Source: Aminobacter aminovorans
GTDB taxonomy: Bacteria > Pseudomonadota > Alphaproteobacteria > Rhizobiales > Rhizobiaceae
Assembly: GCF_900445235.1 (NCBI RefSeq)
Contig: NZ_UFSM01000001.1
Span: 4,417,501 to 4,481,500 of the forward strand
Direction: 5' to 3'
DNA length: 64,000 bases
The notes beneath the pieces were generated by a model. It saw only the letters and a program-made list of their open reading frames with translations. It ran no database searches and was not told the origin of the DNA. The stretch's first letter is position 1. Each line of letters begins with the position of its first letter. The position numbers were made by a program, and so were the translations under genes. Below are positions 21,501 through 32,892 of this stretch, piece by piece.

Positions 21501-22406
21501 ATGTCTCTCGATTTCGACACACGCTTCGACCCTGCCTACGGCCAGACAGTCGCTGTCGCCGACGGCGTCATGCGGCTCACCGCCAACAATCCAAGCGCCT
21601 TCACCTTCCATGGCACCAACAGCTACATCATCGGCACCGACACCCTGGCGGTGCTCGATCCCGGGCCAAACGACGACGCGCATCTCGAAGCGCTGCTTCG
21701 CGCCATTGCCGGCCGTCCCGTCAGCCATATTTTCGTCAGCCACACACATCGGGACCACTCGCCGCTGGCGGCACGGCTGAAGACGCTGACCGGTGCCGTA
21801 ACCGTCGCCGAAGGGCCGCATCGCTCGGCACGGCCACTGCGCATCGGCGAAGTCGCACCGCTCGATGCCAGCAGCGATACCGACTTCGTCCCCGACCTTG
21901 TCGTCGCCGACGGCGCGGTGGTCGACGGCGACGGCTGGCGCATGCGGACGGTGCTGACCCCGGGACATGCGGCGAATCACGCCGCGTTCGCCCTTGAAGG
22001 CAGCGGCATCCTGTTTTCGGCCGACCACGTCATGGCCTGGTCGACCTCGATCGTGGCGCCGCCAGACGGAGCCATGTCGGATTACATGGCATCGCTCGAC
22101 AAACTCATCGAACGCAACGACAGCACCTATCTGCCCGGCCATGGCGGCCCGGTCGTTTCGCCACAGGCATTCGTACGCGGCCTGAAAACCCACCGCCAGA
22201 TGCGCGAGGCGGCAATCCTTGAACGCCTCGCTGCAGGCGACAGCTCAATCCCCGATATCGTGCGCGCGATCTATCGCAACACCGACCCCAGCCTCTACGG
22301 CGCGGCCGGGCTTTCCGTGCTCGCCCATCTCGAGGATCTTGTCGGCCGCGGCCAGGCGATCAGCAACGAAGCCCCGGCGATCGACAGCGTCTATTCCCCA
22401 GCCTGA
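21501..22406 (+). CDS. MBL-fold metallo-hydrolase
   Basis: A 301-aa metallo-beta-lactamase-fold hydrolase. The zinc motif HTHRDH is at residues 81-86, with further ligands in TPGHAANH (about 155) and FSADHVM (about 175). A C-terminal winged-helix-like tail with LPGHGGPV resembles the LACTB2-like group, whose members include endoribonucleases and thioester hydrolases. The substrate is unknown. The ATG at 21501 fits the family N-terminus; the frame stays open for more than 2 kb upstream only as an antisense shadow of lpsL and bioY. Confidence 0.85.
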   Translation: MSLDFDTRFDPAYGQTVAVADGVMRLTANNPSAFTFHGTNSYIIGTDTLAVLDPGPNDDAHLEALLRAIAGRPVSHIFVSHTHRDHSPLAARLKTLTGAVTVAEGPHRSARPLRIGEVAPLDASSDTDFVPDLVVADGAVVDGDGWRMRTVLTPGHAANHAAFALEGSGILFSADHVMAWSTSIVAPPDGAMSDYMASLDKLIERNDSTYLPGHGGPVVSPQAFVRGLKTHRQMREAAILERLAAGDSSIPDIVRAIYRNTDPSLYGAAGLSVLAHLEDLVGRGQAISNEAPAIDSVYSPA

Positions 22407-22440
22407 ACAACATCTGGTCAGATGAAACGATCGGGCCAGA

Positions 22441-23259
22441 CTATTGCTCGGGCGTCGCTGTGGTCGCGGTTCCGGCCTGGCTGGCGATTTCCTGATCGAG
22501 TTCGGCCAGGAAACCGGTAATCCGCCCGGCGTTTTCGCCGAGGTCGTGCCGCCCGTAGCGGGAGGCCGAACGCATGTCGACGAATGTCGAATCGCCGTCA
22601 TCCACCAGCCGGATGGCAACGTCGGAGGGCAAGGCGAGGATGAAGGTCCGCGCCACCGCTTCGATGTCGACTTCGCCGGCGGCCTTGTCGGCGGCCGGCG
22701 GCGGCACGACGATTTCCCAGCCCTGGCGGGCGAGCACGGCCGAAACACTCTGCAGCACCTGGTCCAGCGACAGGTCGTAGCGACGCCCGGCGACCAGAGG
22801 ATAGGACTGGGCCTGCAGGGTGCGCTCGCCTGCGGTCGGGATCTCGAGCCTGTTCATGGCTGACGTTCTGAGCGAGGCCGCCGCCGTCAGCGCCGGCGGA
22901 TCTTCGACATCGGTCGAGATGTCGCGCAGCATCGGCAAGGTGGCGATCTGATAGGCGACGAAGCCGAACGGGGCGAGCACCGCCAACCCCAGCAGGGCAC
23001 CGAAGGTCAGGTCGTGCCCGCCGCGGTCGCCGAATTTCCACAGCCGCGAAAAGGCAAAGCCGGACAACAGCAACGCGAAAGCGGCGAGCAGGGCGACGAT
23101 GCCGAGCACCCAGAAGAAAGCAGTGGTGTCGACCAGGCCGCGGCGATGGCCAAGAACCACTGTTATCAGCAGCACCGCCGCAAACGACGACATGCCCCGC
23201 GAAAGCCCTGCCGAACGCGTGGTGCGCACCTCATGATATCTCGTCTGGAACTCAGCCAT
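22441..23259 (-). CDS. DUF1499-domain membrane protein
   Basis: A 272-aa protein. The N-terminal third has three hydrophobic segments (about residues 25-45, 50-70 and 85-105). A soluble DUF1499 domain follows, with the family hallmark DSTFVDMRSASRYGRHDLGENAGRI split here as DSTFVDMRSAS...GENAGRI near residue 235. Members of this family have no established function. It is convergent with the metallo-hydrolase gene, 34 nt away. The Thr/Ala-rich C-terminus is probably disordered. Confidence 0.8.
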   Translation of the reverse strand: MAEFQTRYHEVRTTRSAGLSRGMSSFAAVLLITVVLGHRRGLVDTTAFFWVLGIVALLAAFALLLSGFAFSRLWKFGDRGGHDLTFGALLGLAVLAPFGFVAYQIATLPMLRDISTDVEDPPALTAAASLRTSAMNRLEIPTAGERTLQAQSYPLVAGRRYDLSLDQVLQSVSAVLARQGWEIVVPPPAADKAAGEVDIEAVARTFILALPSDVAIRLVDDGDSTFVDMRSASRYGRHDLGENAGRITGFLAELDQEIASQAGTATTATPEQ

Positions 23260-23398
23260 GGAACCCCGTTACCCACCAGCATATATGGCAGCATTGCCGT
23301 CCCCACGGCAGCGGTCGCTGCCAGGGCAAACTAGAGGGTTTCCGGCTCCGGTTGAAGCGGAAAGGCGGCTCGTGCCCCCTTCCCGCACATGAACTTGC

Positions 23399-25036
23399 CT
23401 ACACTGCTGTGTCCGTCGGCAGGCGGTAGTCCCTGAACGTCTCGCGCAGCGCCGTCTTCAGGATCTTGCCGGTCGCCGTATGGGGGATCTCGTCGACGAA
23501 AGCGACGTCGTCGGGCATCCACCACTTGGCGACCTTGCCGTCAAGGAACGCCAGTATGTCGGTTTTTTCCGGCTCCTTGCCCTGCTTGCGCACGATCACC
23601 ATCAGCGGACGCTCTTCCCAGCGCGAGTGCCTGACCCCGATCACCGCCGCCTCCTGAACGTCAGGATGTCCCACCGCCAGGTTTTCGAGCTCGATCGAGG
23701 AAATCCACTCGCCACCCGACTTGATCACGTCCTTGGAGCGGTCGGTAATCTGCATGTAGCCATGTTCATCGATATGGGCGACGTCGCCGGTGTCGAACCA
23801 GGCGTCGGCATCGAACTGCTCGGCACTGGCGCCACCGAAATAGGCGCCGGATACCGCTGGGCCGCGCACCTTCAGCCGGCCGAAGGTCTTGCCATCCCAG
23901 GGCAGCTCGTTGTTGTCGTCGTCGGTGATCTTCATCTCGACGCCGAAGGGCGTGTAGCCCTGCTTCTGCTGGATGTTCAGCCTGTCGTCGCCCTCGAGCT
24001 CGTCATATTCGGGCTTGATGGTGCACAGCGTGCCGAGCGGCGACATTTCCGTCATGCCCCAGGCGTGAATGACCTCGACGCCGTAGTTGCGTTCGAACTT
24101 CTGCGTCACCATGCGTGGGCAGGCCGACCCGCCGATCACCACCTTGTTGAGATGCGGCAGCTTCTTGCCGGTTTCCTCCAGGTGCTGAAGCAGCATCAGC
24201 CAGACGGTCGGCACGGCCGCGGTGAAGGTGACGCGTTCGCTGTCGAGCAACTCGTAGATCGACGCGCCATCCATTTTGCCGCCGGGCATGACCAGCTTGG
24301 CGCCGACCATCGGCACGCTCTGGGCCAGCCCCCAGGCATTGGCATGGAACATCGGCACCACCGGCAGGACGACGTCGCGCACCGAAATGCCCATGGCGTC
24401 AGGCATCACAGCGATCATCGCATGCAGCACGTTGGAGCGGTGGCTGTAGACGACGCCCTTGGGATCGCCCGTCGTGCCCGAGGTGTAGCACATGCCGGCC
24501 GCCGCATGTTCGTCGAGCGCCTTCCAGACAAAGTCGCCATCGGCTTCGGCCAGCCACTCTTCATAGGCGACGACATCAGGCAGCGCCGTCGGCGGCAGAT
24601 GGGCGGCATCGGTCAGGACGACGATGCGCTTGAGCGACGGCACCATCGGCGCGATCTTTTCGACCAGCGGCATGAAGGTCAGGTCAACGAACAGCGCCTG
24701 GTCCTGGGCGTGGTTCATGATCCAGACGAGCTGCTCGGGGAAAAGCCGCGGATTGAGCGTGTGATAGACGGCACCCATGCCCATGGTGCCGTACCAGGCC
24801 TCCATATGCCGCGCCGAGTTCCATGCCAGGGTGGCGATACGGTCGCCGAGCTTGTAGCCGTCGCGCTCCAGCCGTTGCGCCACCTTGAGCGAGCGCGTGC
24901 GCAGTTCGGCAAAATTGGTGCGGACAATCGGCCCCTCGATCGATCGCGACACGATCTCCCGGTCCGGATGCTGCCGTGCGGCGTGGTCAATGATCTTGTG
25001 GCACAGCAGCGGCCACTCCTGCATCAGTCCGAGCAT
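23399..25036 (-). CDS. Fatty-acyl-CoA synthetase (AMP-forming)
   Basis: Activates a carboxylic acid, probably medium/long-chain, to its CoA thioester via an acyl-adenylate. The 545-aa ANL-superfamily enzyme has the phosphate-binding loop [11 protein letters not shown] near residue 185, [11 protein letters not shown] near 340, [10 protein letters not shown] near 425 and the catalytic lysine in [10 protein letters not shown] near residue 525. The ATG at 25036 has a strong GGGAGGA site. The frame continues 36 codons upstream without support. It appears monocistronic. Confidence 0.9.
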   Translation of the reverse strand: MLGLMQEWPLLCHKIIDHAARQHPDREIVSRSIEGPIVRTNFAELRTRSLKVAQRLERDGYKLGDRIATLAWNSARHMEAWYGTMGMGAVYHTLNPRLFPEQLVWIMNHAQDQALFVDLTFMPLVEKIAPMVPSLKRIVVLTDAAHLPPTALPDVVAYEEWLAEADGDFVWKALDEHAAAGMCYTSGTTGDPKGVVYSHRSNVLHAMIAVMPDAMGISVRDVVLPVVPMFHANAWGLAQSVPMVGAKLVMPGGKMDGASIYELLDSERVTFTAAVPTVWLMLLQHLEETGKKLPHLNKVVIGGSACPRMVTQKFERNYGVEVIHAWGMTEMSPLGTLCTIKPEYDELEGDDRLNIQQKQGYTPFGVEMKITDDDNNELPWDGKTFGRLKVRGPAVSGAYFGGASAEQFDADAWFDTGDVAHIDEHGYMQITDRSKDVIKSGGEWISSIELENLAVGHPDVQEAAVIGVRHSRWEERPLMVIVRKQGKEPEKTDILAFLDGKVAKWWMPDDVAFVDEIPHTATGKILKTALRETFRDYRLPTDTAV

Positions 25037-25203
25037 GTGGATCCTCCCAGATCTTGTCTGGCCATTCTGGGCGCAATAGCCGGATTGTCCAGCCTGACCA
25101 TGGGAAAGCCAAGCCGGCAAAGCCAGCGGCCATATTGCGGCCACGGTCCCGGTTAACCTTTGTTACCGGCTGGCGGGATTGGTAAGATATTGTGAGGGAT
25201 CAC

Positions 25204-25941
25204 ATGGATACGCATCCCCGCGCGGAGGACGAAAGCCTGCCGCAGCATGAAGCGCCATCACAGGAACCGGAAGCTCAACTGGACAATGTTGCCGAAACGG
25301 TCGAGCAGGACGTGATCGCAGCCGAGAAGATCTCGGCCGGCGACGAGGCTGCCAACGTTTCCGCCGCCCAGGTTTCCGTTGCCGAGACAGAAATCGTCGA
25401 GGCCGCATCTGAATCGGTCGCGGAAGCTGCGGCCGATGTCGAGCTTTCGGCGGAGGAGCTGTCCACCGAAGCTGCCGTTGTTCCCGAGGCTGCGGAAGCG
25501 CCTGTGCGTGTGGCGGAAACATCAGCCGAAGCCGAAGTTGAGGCGGAAGCGCCGGCCGCCGAGGAAGCTGCGCCCGTCGTACTTGGCCTCGAGGAGCTGA
25601 CCGCGCAAGCGCCTGAGGACGCCGGACCGGCGACCATCGCCGCCCCCTCGATCGCTCCAGGCAGCGTGTCGGAATCGGAATTCGCCCACATGGTCGACGA
25701 TGCGCTCGAGGCCGTCGGCGGCATCCTGCTGTTCAAGATGCGTCTCGACGAGGCCGGCGAGGACAGGCATGTCGCCGCGGCATCGATCGGCGACGGTGCC
25801 AGGCGCCAGTTCCTGCTGCTCTCGCTGCCTGTCACCGGCGGCAAGCTCAAGGTCGAGTCGGCCAGCCGCAGCAACAGCCCTTTGGCAAAACTTGCCGAAG
25901 CCTATGTCGGCGTGGTCGAGGCCTTCCGCGCCGCGGCCTGA
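25204..25941 (+). CDS. Hypothetical Ala/Glu-rich protein with conserved-looking C-terminal domain
   Basis: I do not recognise this protein. Residues 1 to about 150 are low complexity, dominated by Ala, Glu and Val, acidic and probably disordered. The last 90 residues (from SESEFAHMVDDALEAVGG) look like a folded alpha/beta domain with a VGGILLFKMRLDEAG strand-helix region. The ATG at 25204 (GAGGGA upstream) is preferred over a GTG at 25192. There is no signal peptide and no membrane segment. It is convergent with the deacetylase gene. Confidence 0.7.
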   Translation: MDTHPRAEDESLPQHEAPSQEPEAQLDNVAETVEQDVIAAEKISAGDEAANVSAAQVSVAETEIVEAASESVAEAAADVELSAEELSTEAAVVPEAAEAPVRVAETSAEAEVEAEAPAAEEAAPVVLGLEELTAQAPEDAGPATIAAPSIAPGSVSESEFAHMVDDALEAVGGILLFKMRLDEAGEDRHVAAASIGDGARRQFLLLSLPVTGGKLKVESASRSNSPLAKLAEAYVGVVEAFRAAA

Positions 25942-25959
25942 AGCCGCGACACGGCGGGA

Positions 25960-26697
25960 TCAGTTCGTGGTGTCGTCGGTGCCGTCATCCTCGACATCGT
26001 CCAGTCGCACAAAGGCGTAACCCCTCGCCTTAAGGGCCAGCAAACCCTTGACCAGCCCGCCGCCCGCAGCGTGGGTCGGCTGGTTGATGTGGGCGATGAT
26101 GACGTCGCCATCCTTGGCTGAGGAAACGCGGCGCTCGGTCTCGCGTGCGCCAAGCAGCGAGCCGCCGTCGCCATTGATCGAATAGCCGGCAATCCTGAAG
26201 CCAAGACTGCGGATCAGTGCGATCGATGACTTGCTGTATTGCGCGGTGGCGCCGCGGAACCATTTCGGCGCCGGCCCGCCGCGCTCGGTCAGGGCCAGCG
26301 CGCCGGCCACGACCTCGGCCTGCACGGCCTCGGTGCTGCCGGCGCTTTTCAGTCCATAGATGCTGCGCGGCGTGTCGACCGCCGGAACGTGCTCGGCGCC
26401 GTGATTCTCCAGCTCGAACAACTCGGGATGCGCCCGCATGACGGCGAGCGCCTCGGCGTTGCGCTTCAACCACTTGCCGGTGACGAAGATCGTCGCCGGT
26501 ATCTTGTTGTCGACGAGTGCCGAGAGGATGCGGGCGTCGGTCTTGCCGCCGCAGGCATCCAGCGTCAGCGCCACGCGGGGCGTAGCTTCGGCGGAAGGCC
26601 TGAGGTGCAACCGCGGTTCGAGAAGTGCGGCCGAAGCTGAAGACCCCATCAGCGCCGCGAAACCGACGCCAATCAAAAACCTGCCGAGCATGCGCAT
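25960..26697 (-). CDS. Polysaccharide deacetylase (NodB-like) family protein, exported
   Basis: A 245-aa protein with an N-terminal signal sequence (RFLIGVGFAALMGSSASA, cleavage near residue 25) and a NodB-homology domain. The first motif reads LTLDACGG instead of the usual TFDDG. The second, metal-binding region is NHGAEH (about residue 100). It probably removes acetyl groups from a cell-envelope polysaccharide in the periplasm, but the altered first motif makes activity uncertain. The start is taken at 26697; a second ATG two codons on is equally possible. Confidence 0.78.
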   Translation of the reverse strand: MRMLGRFLIGVGFAALMGSSASAALLEPRLHLRPSAEATPRVALTLDACGGKTDARILSALVDNKIPATIFVTGKWLKRNAEALAVMRAHPELFELENHGAEHVPAVDTPRSIYGLKSAGSTEAVQAEVVAGALALTERGGPAPKWFRGATAQYSKSSIALIRSLGFRIAGYSINGDGGSLLGARETERRVSSAKDGDVIIAHINQPTHAAGGGLVKGLLALKARGYAFVRLDDVEDDGTDDTTN

Positions 26698-26918
26698 GCG
26701 AATTTCCGGGAATTGCAGTCTGGAACCGCGGCCACTGGCACTTGAATCTTGGCGCGATGATGACCGTGAAGGCCATTTGGCTGAGGTGCCGGACGCGGCG
26801 GAGACGATGCCCTGCAGGCGTTGCTGCCGAGCAACGGAACCAAGTAGCGAAAAGCTATCAGCCATCACGAAAGTGGCGATTCGAAATCGGCGCCTGCCAA
26901 CCGAGGTCAGCTGATGCG

Positions 26919-26954
26919 ATCGGTCATACCCAGTTTGCAATGGGTATGACCGAT
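26919..26954. terminator. Hairpin downstream of ppdK
   Basis: Perfect 14-bp arms (ATCGGTCATACCCA / TGGGTATGACCGAT) are separated by 8 nt and start 20 nt after the ppdK stop. No T-run follows on the minus strand, so it may act as a Rho-assisted 3' end or stability element rather than an intrinsic terminator. Confidence 0.55.
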
Positions 26955-26973
26955 TGAGTTACCTTGGAGCGAC

Positions 26974-29640
26974 TTAGCGCTGCGCCTTGACCGCCGACTG
27001 CGCGGCGGCAAGCCTGGCGATCGGCACGCGGAACGGCGAGCAGGAGACATAGTCCAGCCCGACGCTTTCGCAGAAGTGGATCGAGGCCGGGTCGCCGCCA
27101 TGCTCGCCGCAGATGCCGAGCTTGATCTCCGGTCGCGTCGCCCTGCCCTTTTCGGCAGCGATCTTCACCAGTTCGCCAACGCCGTCGACGTCGAGCGAGA
27201 CGAACGGGTCCTGCTCGATGATGCCCTTCTGGCGATAGGTCTCGAGGAAGGACGCGGCATCGTCACGCGAGATGCCGAAGGTCGTCTGCGTCAGGTCGTT
27301 GGTGCCGAAGGAGAAGAACTCCGCCGCCTCGGCAATGACATGGGCGCGAATTGCCGCGCGCGGCAGCTCGATCATCGTGCCGACGAGATAATCGATATTC
27401 ACGCCGGTTTCCTGCATCACGCTCTGCGCGACCTGGTCGATCCGCGCCTTGACGTAATCGAGCTCCTTCATCAGGCCGACCAGCGGCACCATGATCTCGG
27501 GCACGACCGGGCTGCCGGTCTTCTTGCCGGCCTCGATAGCCGCCTCGAAGATGGCGCGCGCCTGCATCTCGGCAATCTCCGGATAGGAGACGGCGAGACG
27601 GCAGCCCCGATGGCCGAGCATCGGGTTGAACTCGTGCAGCGCTTCGGTGCGCTGGCGCAGCTTGTCGGCCGAGACGTTCATCGCAGCCGCGACCTCGGCG
27701 ATCTCTTCCTCGGTCTTGGGGAGGAACTCGTGCAGCGGCGGGTCGAGCAGGCGGATCGTCACCGGCAGGCCGGCCATGATCTCGAACAGCTCGATGAAAT
27801 CCGAACGCTGCATCGGCAAAAGCTTGGCAAGTGCCGTGCGCCTGTCCTTCTCGGTGTCGGCGAGGATCATCTCGCGCATGGCAACGATGCGGTCGCCGTC
27901 GAAGAACATGTGTTCGGTGCGGCAAAGGCCGATGCCCTCCGCGCCGAAGGAGCGCGCCATGCGCGCATCGGCCGGCGTTTCGGCATTGGTGCGCACCTTC
28001 ATGCGGCGCGCCGCATCGGCCCACTCCATGATGGCCGCGAAATCGCCCGACAGTTCCGGCTGCAGCATCGGCACCGAGCCCTTCAGCACCTGGCCGTTGG
28101 AGCCGTCGATGGTGATGATGTCGCCTTTGCGGAAGGTGTGGCCCATGGCGATCAGGGTGCCGGCGCGATAGTCGACGCGCAGCGAGCCGGCACCAGAAAC
28201 ACAGGGCTTTCCCATGCCGCGGGCAACCACCGCCGCGTGGCTGGTCATGCCGCCGCGCGTCGTCAGGATGCCTTCCGAGGCATGCATGCCGTGGATGTCC
28301 TCGGGGCTGGTTTCGATGCGCACCAGGATGACCTTGCGCCCTGCCGACTTCAGCTCTTCGGCCTCGTCGGACGAGAACACGATCTCGCCGGTGGCGGCAC
28401 CCGGCGATGCCGGCAGGCCGACGGCGATGACTTCGCGCTGCGCCTTGGGGTCGATGGTCGGGTGAAGCAGTTGATCGAGCGCCGACGGATCGATGCGGCA
28501 GATCGCTTCGTCCCTTGATATCAGCCCTTCGCCGGCCATCTCGGCCGCGATCTTGAGCGCCGCCTTGGCGGTACGCTTGCCCGAGCGGGTCTGCAGCATC
28601 CACAGCTTGCCGCGCTCGATGGTGAATTCGAGGTCCTGCATGTCGCGGTAATGCTGTTCGAGGCGATTGGAAATCGCAACGAAGGTGTTGAACGCCTCCG
28701 GCATCAGCTTCTGCAGCGAGGGCTTGTCGGAGCCGGCTGCAATGCGCGCGGCTTCGGTGATGTTCTGCGGCGTGCGGATGCCGGCAACGACGTCCTCGCC
28801 CTGCGCATTCACCAGGAACTCGCCATAAAGCATCTTCTCACCGGTCGAGGGGTTGCGCGTGAAGGCGACACCGGTCGCCGATGTCTCGCCCATGTTGCCG
28901 AACACCATGGCCTGGACGTTGACCGCCGTGCCCCAGCTCTCCGGAATGTCGTGCAGGCGGCGATAGGTGATGGCGCGGTGGTTCATCCAGCTCTGGAACA
29001 CGGCGCCGATGGCGCCCCAAAGCTGCTCATGCGGATCCTGCGGGAAGGCGCGGCCAAGCTCTTCCTCGACCTTGGCCTTGTAGAGCTTGATGACGTCCTG
29101 CCACTGCGGCGCGGTGAACTCGGTGTCGAGTTCATAGCCGAGACGGCCCTTTTCGTCTTCGAGCAGTTCCTCGAAGACTTCATGATCGAGGCCCAGCACC
29201 ACGTCGGAATACATGGTGATGAAGCGGCGGTAGCTGTCATAGGCAAAACGTGCGTCGCCGGCGTCGATAGCCAGCGCCTCGACGGTGACATCGTTGAGGC
29301 CGAGATTGAGCACGGTGTCCATCATGCCCGGCATCGAGGCGCGAGCGCCTGAACGCACCGAGACGAGCAGCAGCTTTTCAGGGTCGCCGAAACGGCGGCC
29401 GGTGATCGCGCCGACATGGTCGAGGGCGGCACGGACGTCGGCTTCGAGCGTCGCCGGATAGGCGCGGCCATTGGCATAAAACCAGTTGCAGGCTGCCGTG
29501 GTGATGGTGAAACCGGGCGGTACCGGCAGGCCGAGACTGCACATCTCGGCGAGATTCGCCCCCTTGCCGCCGAGCAGGTCGCGGTCGCTGGACCGTCCCT
29601 CCGCTGCACCGTCGCCAAAACTGTAAACCCACTTGGTCAT
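26974..29640 (-). CDS. ppdK: Pyruvate, phosphate dikinase
   Basis: Interconverts pyruvate + ATP + phosphate and phosphoenolpyruvate + AMP + pyrophosphate, at the glycolysis/gluconeogenesis branch. The 888-aa protein has three domains: N-terminal ATP-grasp (TKWVYSFGDG at the start, LLGGKGANLAEM near residue 20), the phosphohistidine domain with GGMTSHAAVVARGMGKP (His about 466), and a C-terminal PEP barrel with the catalytic Cys in LGICGEHGG (about 846). The ATG at 29640 has GAGGAGAAGG upstream. It is monocistronic. Confidence 0.96.
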   Translation of the reverse strand: MTKWVYSFGDGAAEGRSSDRDLLGGKGANLAEMCSLGLPVPPGFTITTAACNWFYANGRAYPATLEADVRAALDHVGAITGRRFGDPEKLLLVSVRSGARASMPGMMDTVLNLGLNDVTVEALAIDAGDARFAYDSYRRFITMYSDVVLGLDHEVFEELLEDEKGRLGYELDTEFTAPQWQDVIKLYKAKVEEELGRAFPQDPHEQLWGAIGAVFQSWMNHRAITYRRLHDIPESWGTAVNVQAMVFGNMGETSATGVAFTRNPSTGEKMLYGEFLVNAQGEDVVAGIRTPQNITEAARIAAGSDKPSLQKLMPEAFNTFVAISNRLEQHYRDMQDLEFTIERGKLWMLQTRSGKRTAKAALKIAAEMAGEGLISRDEAICRIDPSALDQLLHPTIDPKAQREVIAVGLPASPGAATGEIVFSSDEAEELKSAGRKVILVRIETSPEDIHGMHASEGILTTRGGMTSHAAVVARGMGKPCVSGAGSLRVDYRAGTLIAMGHTFRKGDIITIDGSNGQVLKGSVPMLQPELSGDFAAIMEWADAARRMKVRTNAETPADARMARSFGAEGIGLCRTEHMFFDGDRIVAMREMILADTEKDRRTALAKLLPMQRSDFIELFEIMAGLPVTIRLLDPPLHEFLPKTEEEIAEVAAAMNVSADKLRQRTEALHEFNPMLGHRGCRLAVSYPEIAEMQARAIFEAAIEAGKKTGSPVVPEIMVPLVGLMKELDYVKARIDQVAQSVMQETGVNIDYLVGTMIELPRAAIRAHVIAEAAEFFSFGTNDLTQTTFGISRDDAASFLETYRQKGIIEQDPFVSLDVDGVGELVKIAAEKGRATRPEIKLGICGEHGGDPASIHFCESVGLDYVSCSPFRVPIARLAAAQSAVKAQR

Positions 29641-29846
29641 GCCTTCTCCTCGCCGACTGAGTGTGGAGCTGGACGGTGGCCGCCGCCTGCTTCTGCGGGG
29701 AGCGATAGGATGCTGCTCTGCGAAAGGCAAGGCACTGTTCCGCCACGGAATGTCCTACAATCGATTAATGGACCACCACCACGGCAGCCTTGCGGCCACC
29801 CCTTGCCTCATATAGAACATATCAAGAACAGATATCGGAGACGACC

Positions 29847-30182
29847 ATGCGCAAGACCGGCAAGCTCGACTACATCGAAATGGCGGCGGTTGGCGGCACG
29901 CTCGACCATGTGAAATCCTTCTACAGCTCGGCTTTCGGCTGGACCTTCACCGACTACGGCCCCGATTATTCAGCCTTCGCGGAAGGCCTCGACGGCGGTT
30001 TCCAGGCCGAAGTCCCGGCAAAACCACTGCCTGTACTCTATTCCGAAGCCCTGGAAGACAGCCTGGCTGCGGTCGAAGAGGCCGGCGGCACCATCGTCAA
30101 GCCGATCTTCTCCTTCCCCGGCGGCCGGCGATTCCATTTCGTCGATCCGGCCGGAAACGAGCTCGCCGTCTGGGGTGAATGA
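29847..30182 (+). CDS. VOC-superfamily (glyoxalase/bleomycin-resistance-like) protein
   Basis: A 111-aa vicinal-oxygen-chelate protein. The core beta-alpha-beta pattern starts at DYIEMAAV and ends in the family hallmark FHFVDPAGNELAVW near the C-terminus. It is short, with a single fold unit, so it is probably a homodimer. The substrate is unknown. The ATG at 29847 follows TCGGAG. The ppdK gene is divergent on its left and tRNA-Gln lies to its right. Confidence 0.8.
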   Translation: MRKTGKLDYIEMAAVGGTLDHVKSFYSSAFGWTFTDYGPDYSAFAEGLDGGFQAEVPAKPLPVLYSEALEDSLAAVEEAGGTIVKPIFSFPGGRRFHFVDPAGNELAVWGE

Positions 30183-30419
30183 CAGGCTGAGAAAGCCTCT
30201 CGATCGGAGCCTGATTGCATAGGCTCACCATCATTCGACGCGCATCGGCGCGTACGATTGGGTTGGATCGAGCCCCATGCGACCGGCTCAAATGCCATGC
30301 GACCTGCCGCAAGATGATGCGGAAAAGCGGCAAAGGCGCGATTGTGCTTTTGCCGCGCGCTGCATATAAGGCGGCTGTCGATTGACTCGCTGCGGCTTGC
30401 TTTTGCTGCCGAAGCGTGT

Positions 30420-30494
30420 TGGGGCGTCGCCAAGCGGTAAGGCATCGGTTTTTGGTACCGACATTCCCAGGTTCGAATCCTGGCGCCCCAGCCA
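30420..30494 (+). tRNA. tRNA-Gln (anticodon TTG)
   Basis: A 75-nt cloverleaf with encoded CCA. The acceptor arm TGGGGCG/CGCCCCA pairs perfectly, with discriminator G. The anticodon stem TCGGT/ACCGA encloses loop TTTTGGT with anticodon TTG, and the T-arm is CCAGG-TTCGAAT-CCTGG. The catabolic cluster described below begins 92 nt after its 3' end. I find no second copy of its 3' end and no integrase. Confidence 0.97.
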
Positions 30495-30586
30495 CAATTT
30501 CGCAAATCGCTCGAAATCACCTCAATTCGCAAGGTTGCCGACCGGCCTCGTGCGCGCGGCAGTCGCATCCTCAACAAAGCTGCACC

Positions 30587-31444
30587 TCACAGCGTCGGCA
30601 GAACCTGCCTGATGTGGTTGGCGAACGCCTCGACCGCCGGCGAACGTTCGGTGTCGCCATAGGCGATCAGCATGCCGAGGCTTGAAAGCGGCGGCAAAGG
30701 CGCGTTGAGGATGTGCAGGTCGGACGGCACCGCTTCCTTGGTCATGACGCTGATCGCCAGGCCCGAGCGGGCAACCGCGATCAGGCCGGCCAGGCTGTTG
30801 CTGGCATAGGAGATCTTGTAGCGCAGCCCGGCATGGGCCATGGCATCGCAGGCGGCGCGGTGGTCCATGGCGTTGGAGGCCGGCAGCGCCATCGGGATGA
30901 CGTCGCCGAATTCATGCTGCTCCAGCGTCGGCCGGCTGCCGACCCAGACCAGCGGCTCGGGGCGAACGACATCGGGGGAATCGCTTGCATTCGGCGTCGA
31001 GACCAGCGCCAGGTCGAGCTGGCGCTGGTGCAGCAGCCCGCGCAATTCGACCGTCGGCGCCGAGACGACCTTGATCTCGACATCGGGATAGAGGCTGCCG
31101 AAGGTCTTCAGGATCGCCGGGAAGAAGGCGATGAGATAGTCCTCCGGGCTGCCGAAGATGATCGAGCCGTGCAGGCCCTTGTCCGAAAGGGCCGACACCG
31201 CATCGTCCTGCAGCTTGAGGATGCGTTCGGCATAGCTAAGGAAACGGGCGCCGCTGGCCGTCAGGCTGACGCCGCTGCCCCGGCGGTGAAACAGGCTCTG
31301 GCCGAGCACCTCTTCCAGCCGCTGGATCTGCATCGTCACCGCCGACTGGGTTCGCCCGACCTGCACGGCGGTGGCGCTCAGCGTGCCCAGCTGCGCGGCA
31401 CGGACGAAGGTCGTCACCAACCTGAGGTCGAGCGGCGCTTGCAT
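30587..31444 (-). CDS. dgdR: LysR-type regulator, DgdR-like
   Basis: A 285-aa LysR regulator. The N-terminal winged HTH (residues about 5-62, SATAVQVGRTQSAVTMQIQRLEE) is followed by a substrate-binding domain. It is divergent from dgdA across a 96-bp A+T-rich gap, the same arrangement as dgdR-dgdA in Burkholderia cepacia, where DgdR controls the decarboxylase gene. It therefore probably senses 2-methylalanine or a related dialkyl amino acid and controls the whole downstream train. The symbol rests on this position and on DgdA's identity. Confidence 0.75.
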   Translation of the reverse strand: MQAPLDLRLVTTFVRAAQLGTLSATAVQVGRTQSAVTMQIQRLEEVLGQSLFHRRGSGVSLTASGARFLSYAERILKLQDDAVSALSDKGLHGSIIFGSPEDYLIAFFPAILKTFGSLYPDVEIKVVSAPTVELRGLLHQRQLDLALVSTPNASDSPDVVRPEPLVWVGSRPTLEQHEFGDVIPMALPASNAMDHRAACDAMAHAGLRYKISYASNSLAGLIAVARSGLAISVMTKEAVPSDLHILNAPLPPLSSLGMLIAYGDTERSPAVEAFANHIRQVLPTL

Positions 31445-31537
31445 ATCAAATCTCCTTATATCTGAATCCTAATATTATCAATTTTACTGCACAAGGGCCA
31501 ATCCCTATCGTTCGACCGAGCATCATCAAAGGGGTGA

Positions 31538-32878
<1,341 letters not shown>

Positions 32879-32892
32879 AAGGCACTCCAGAC

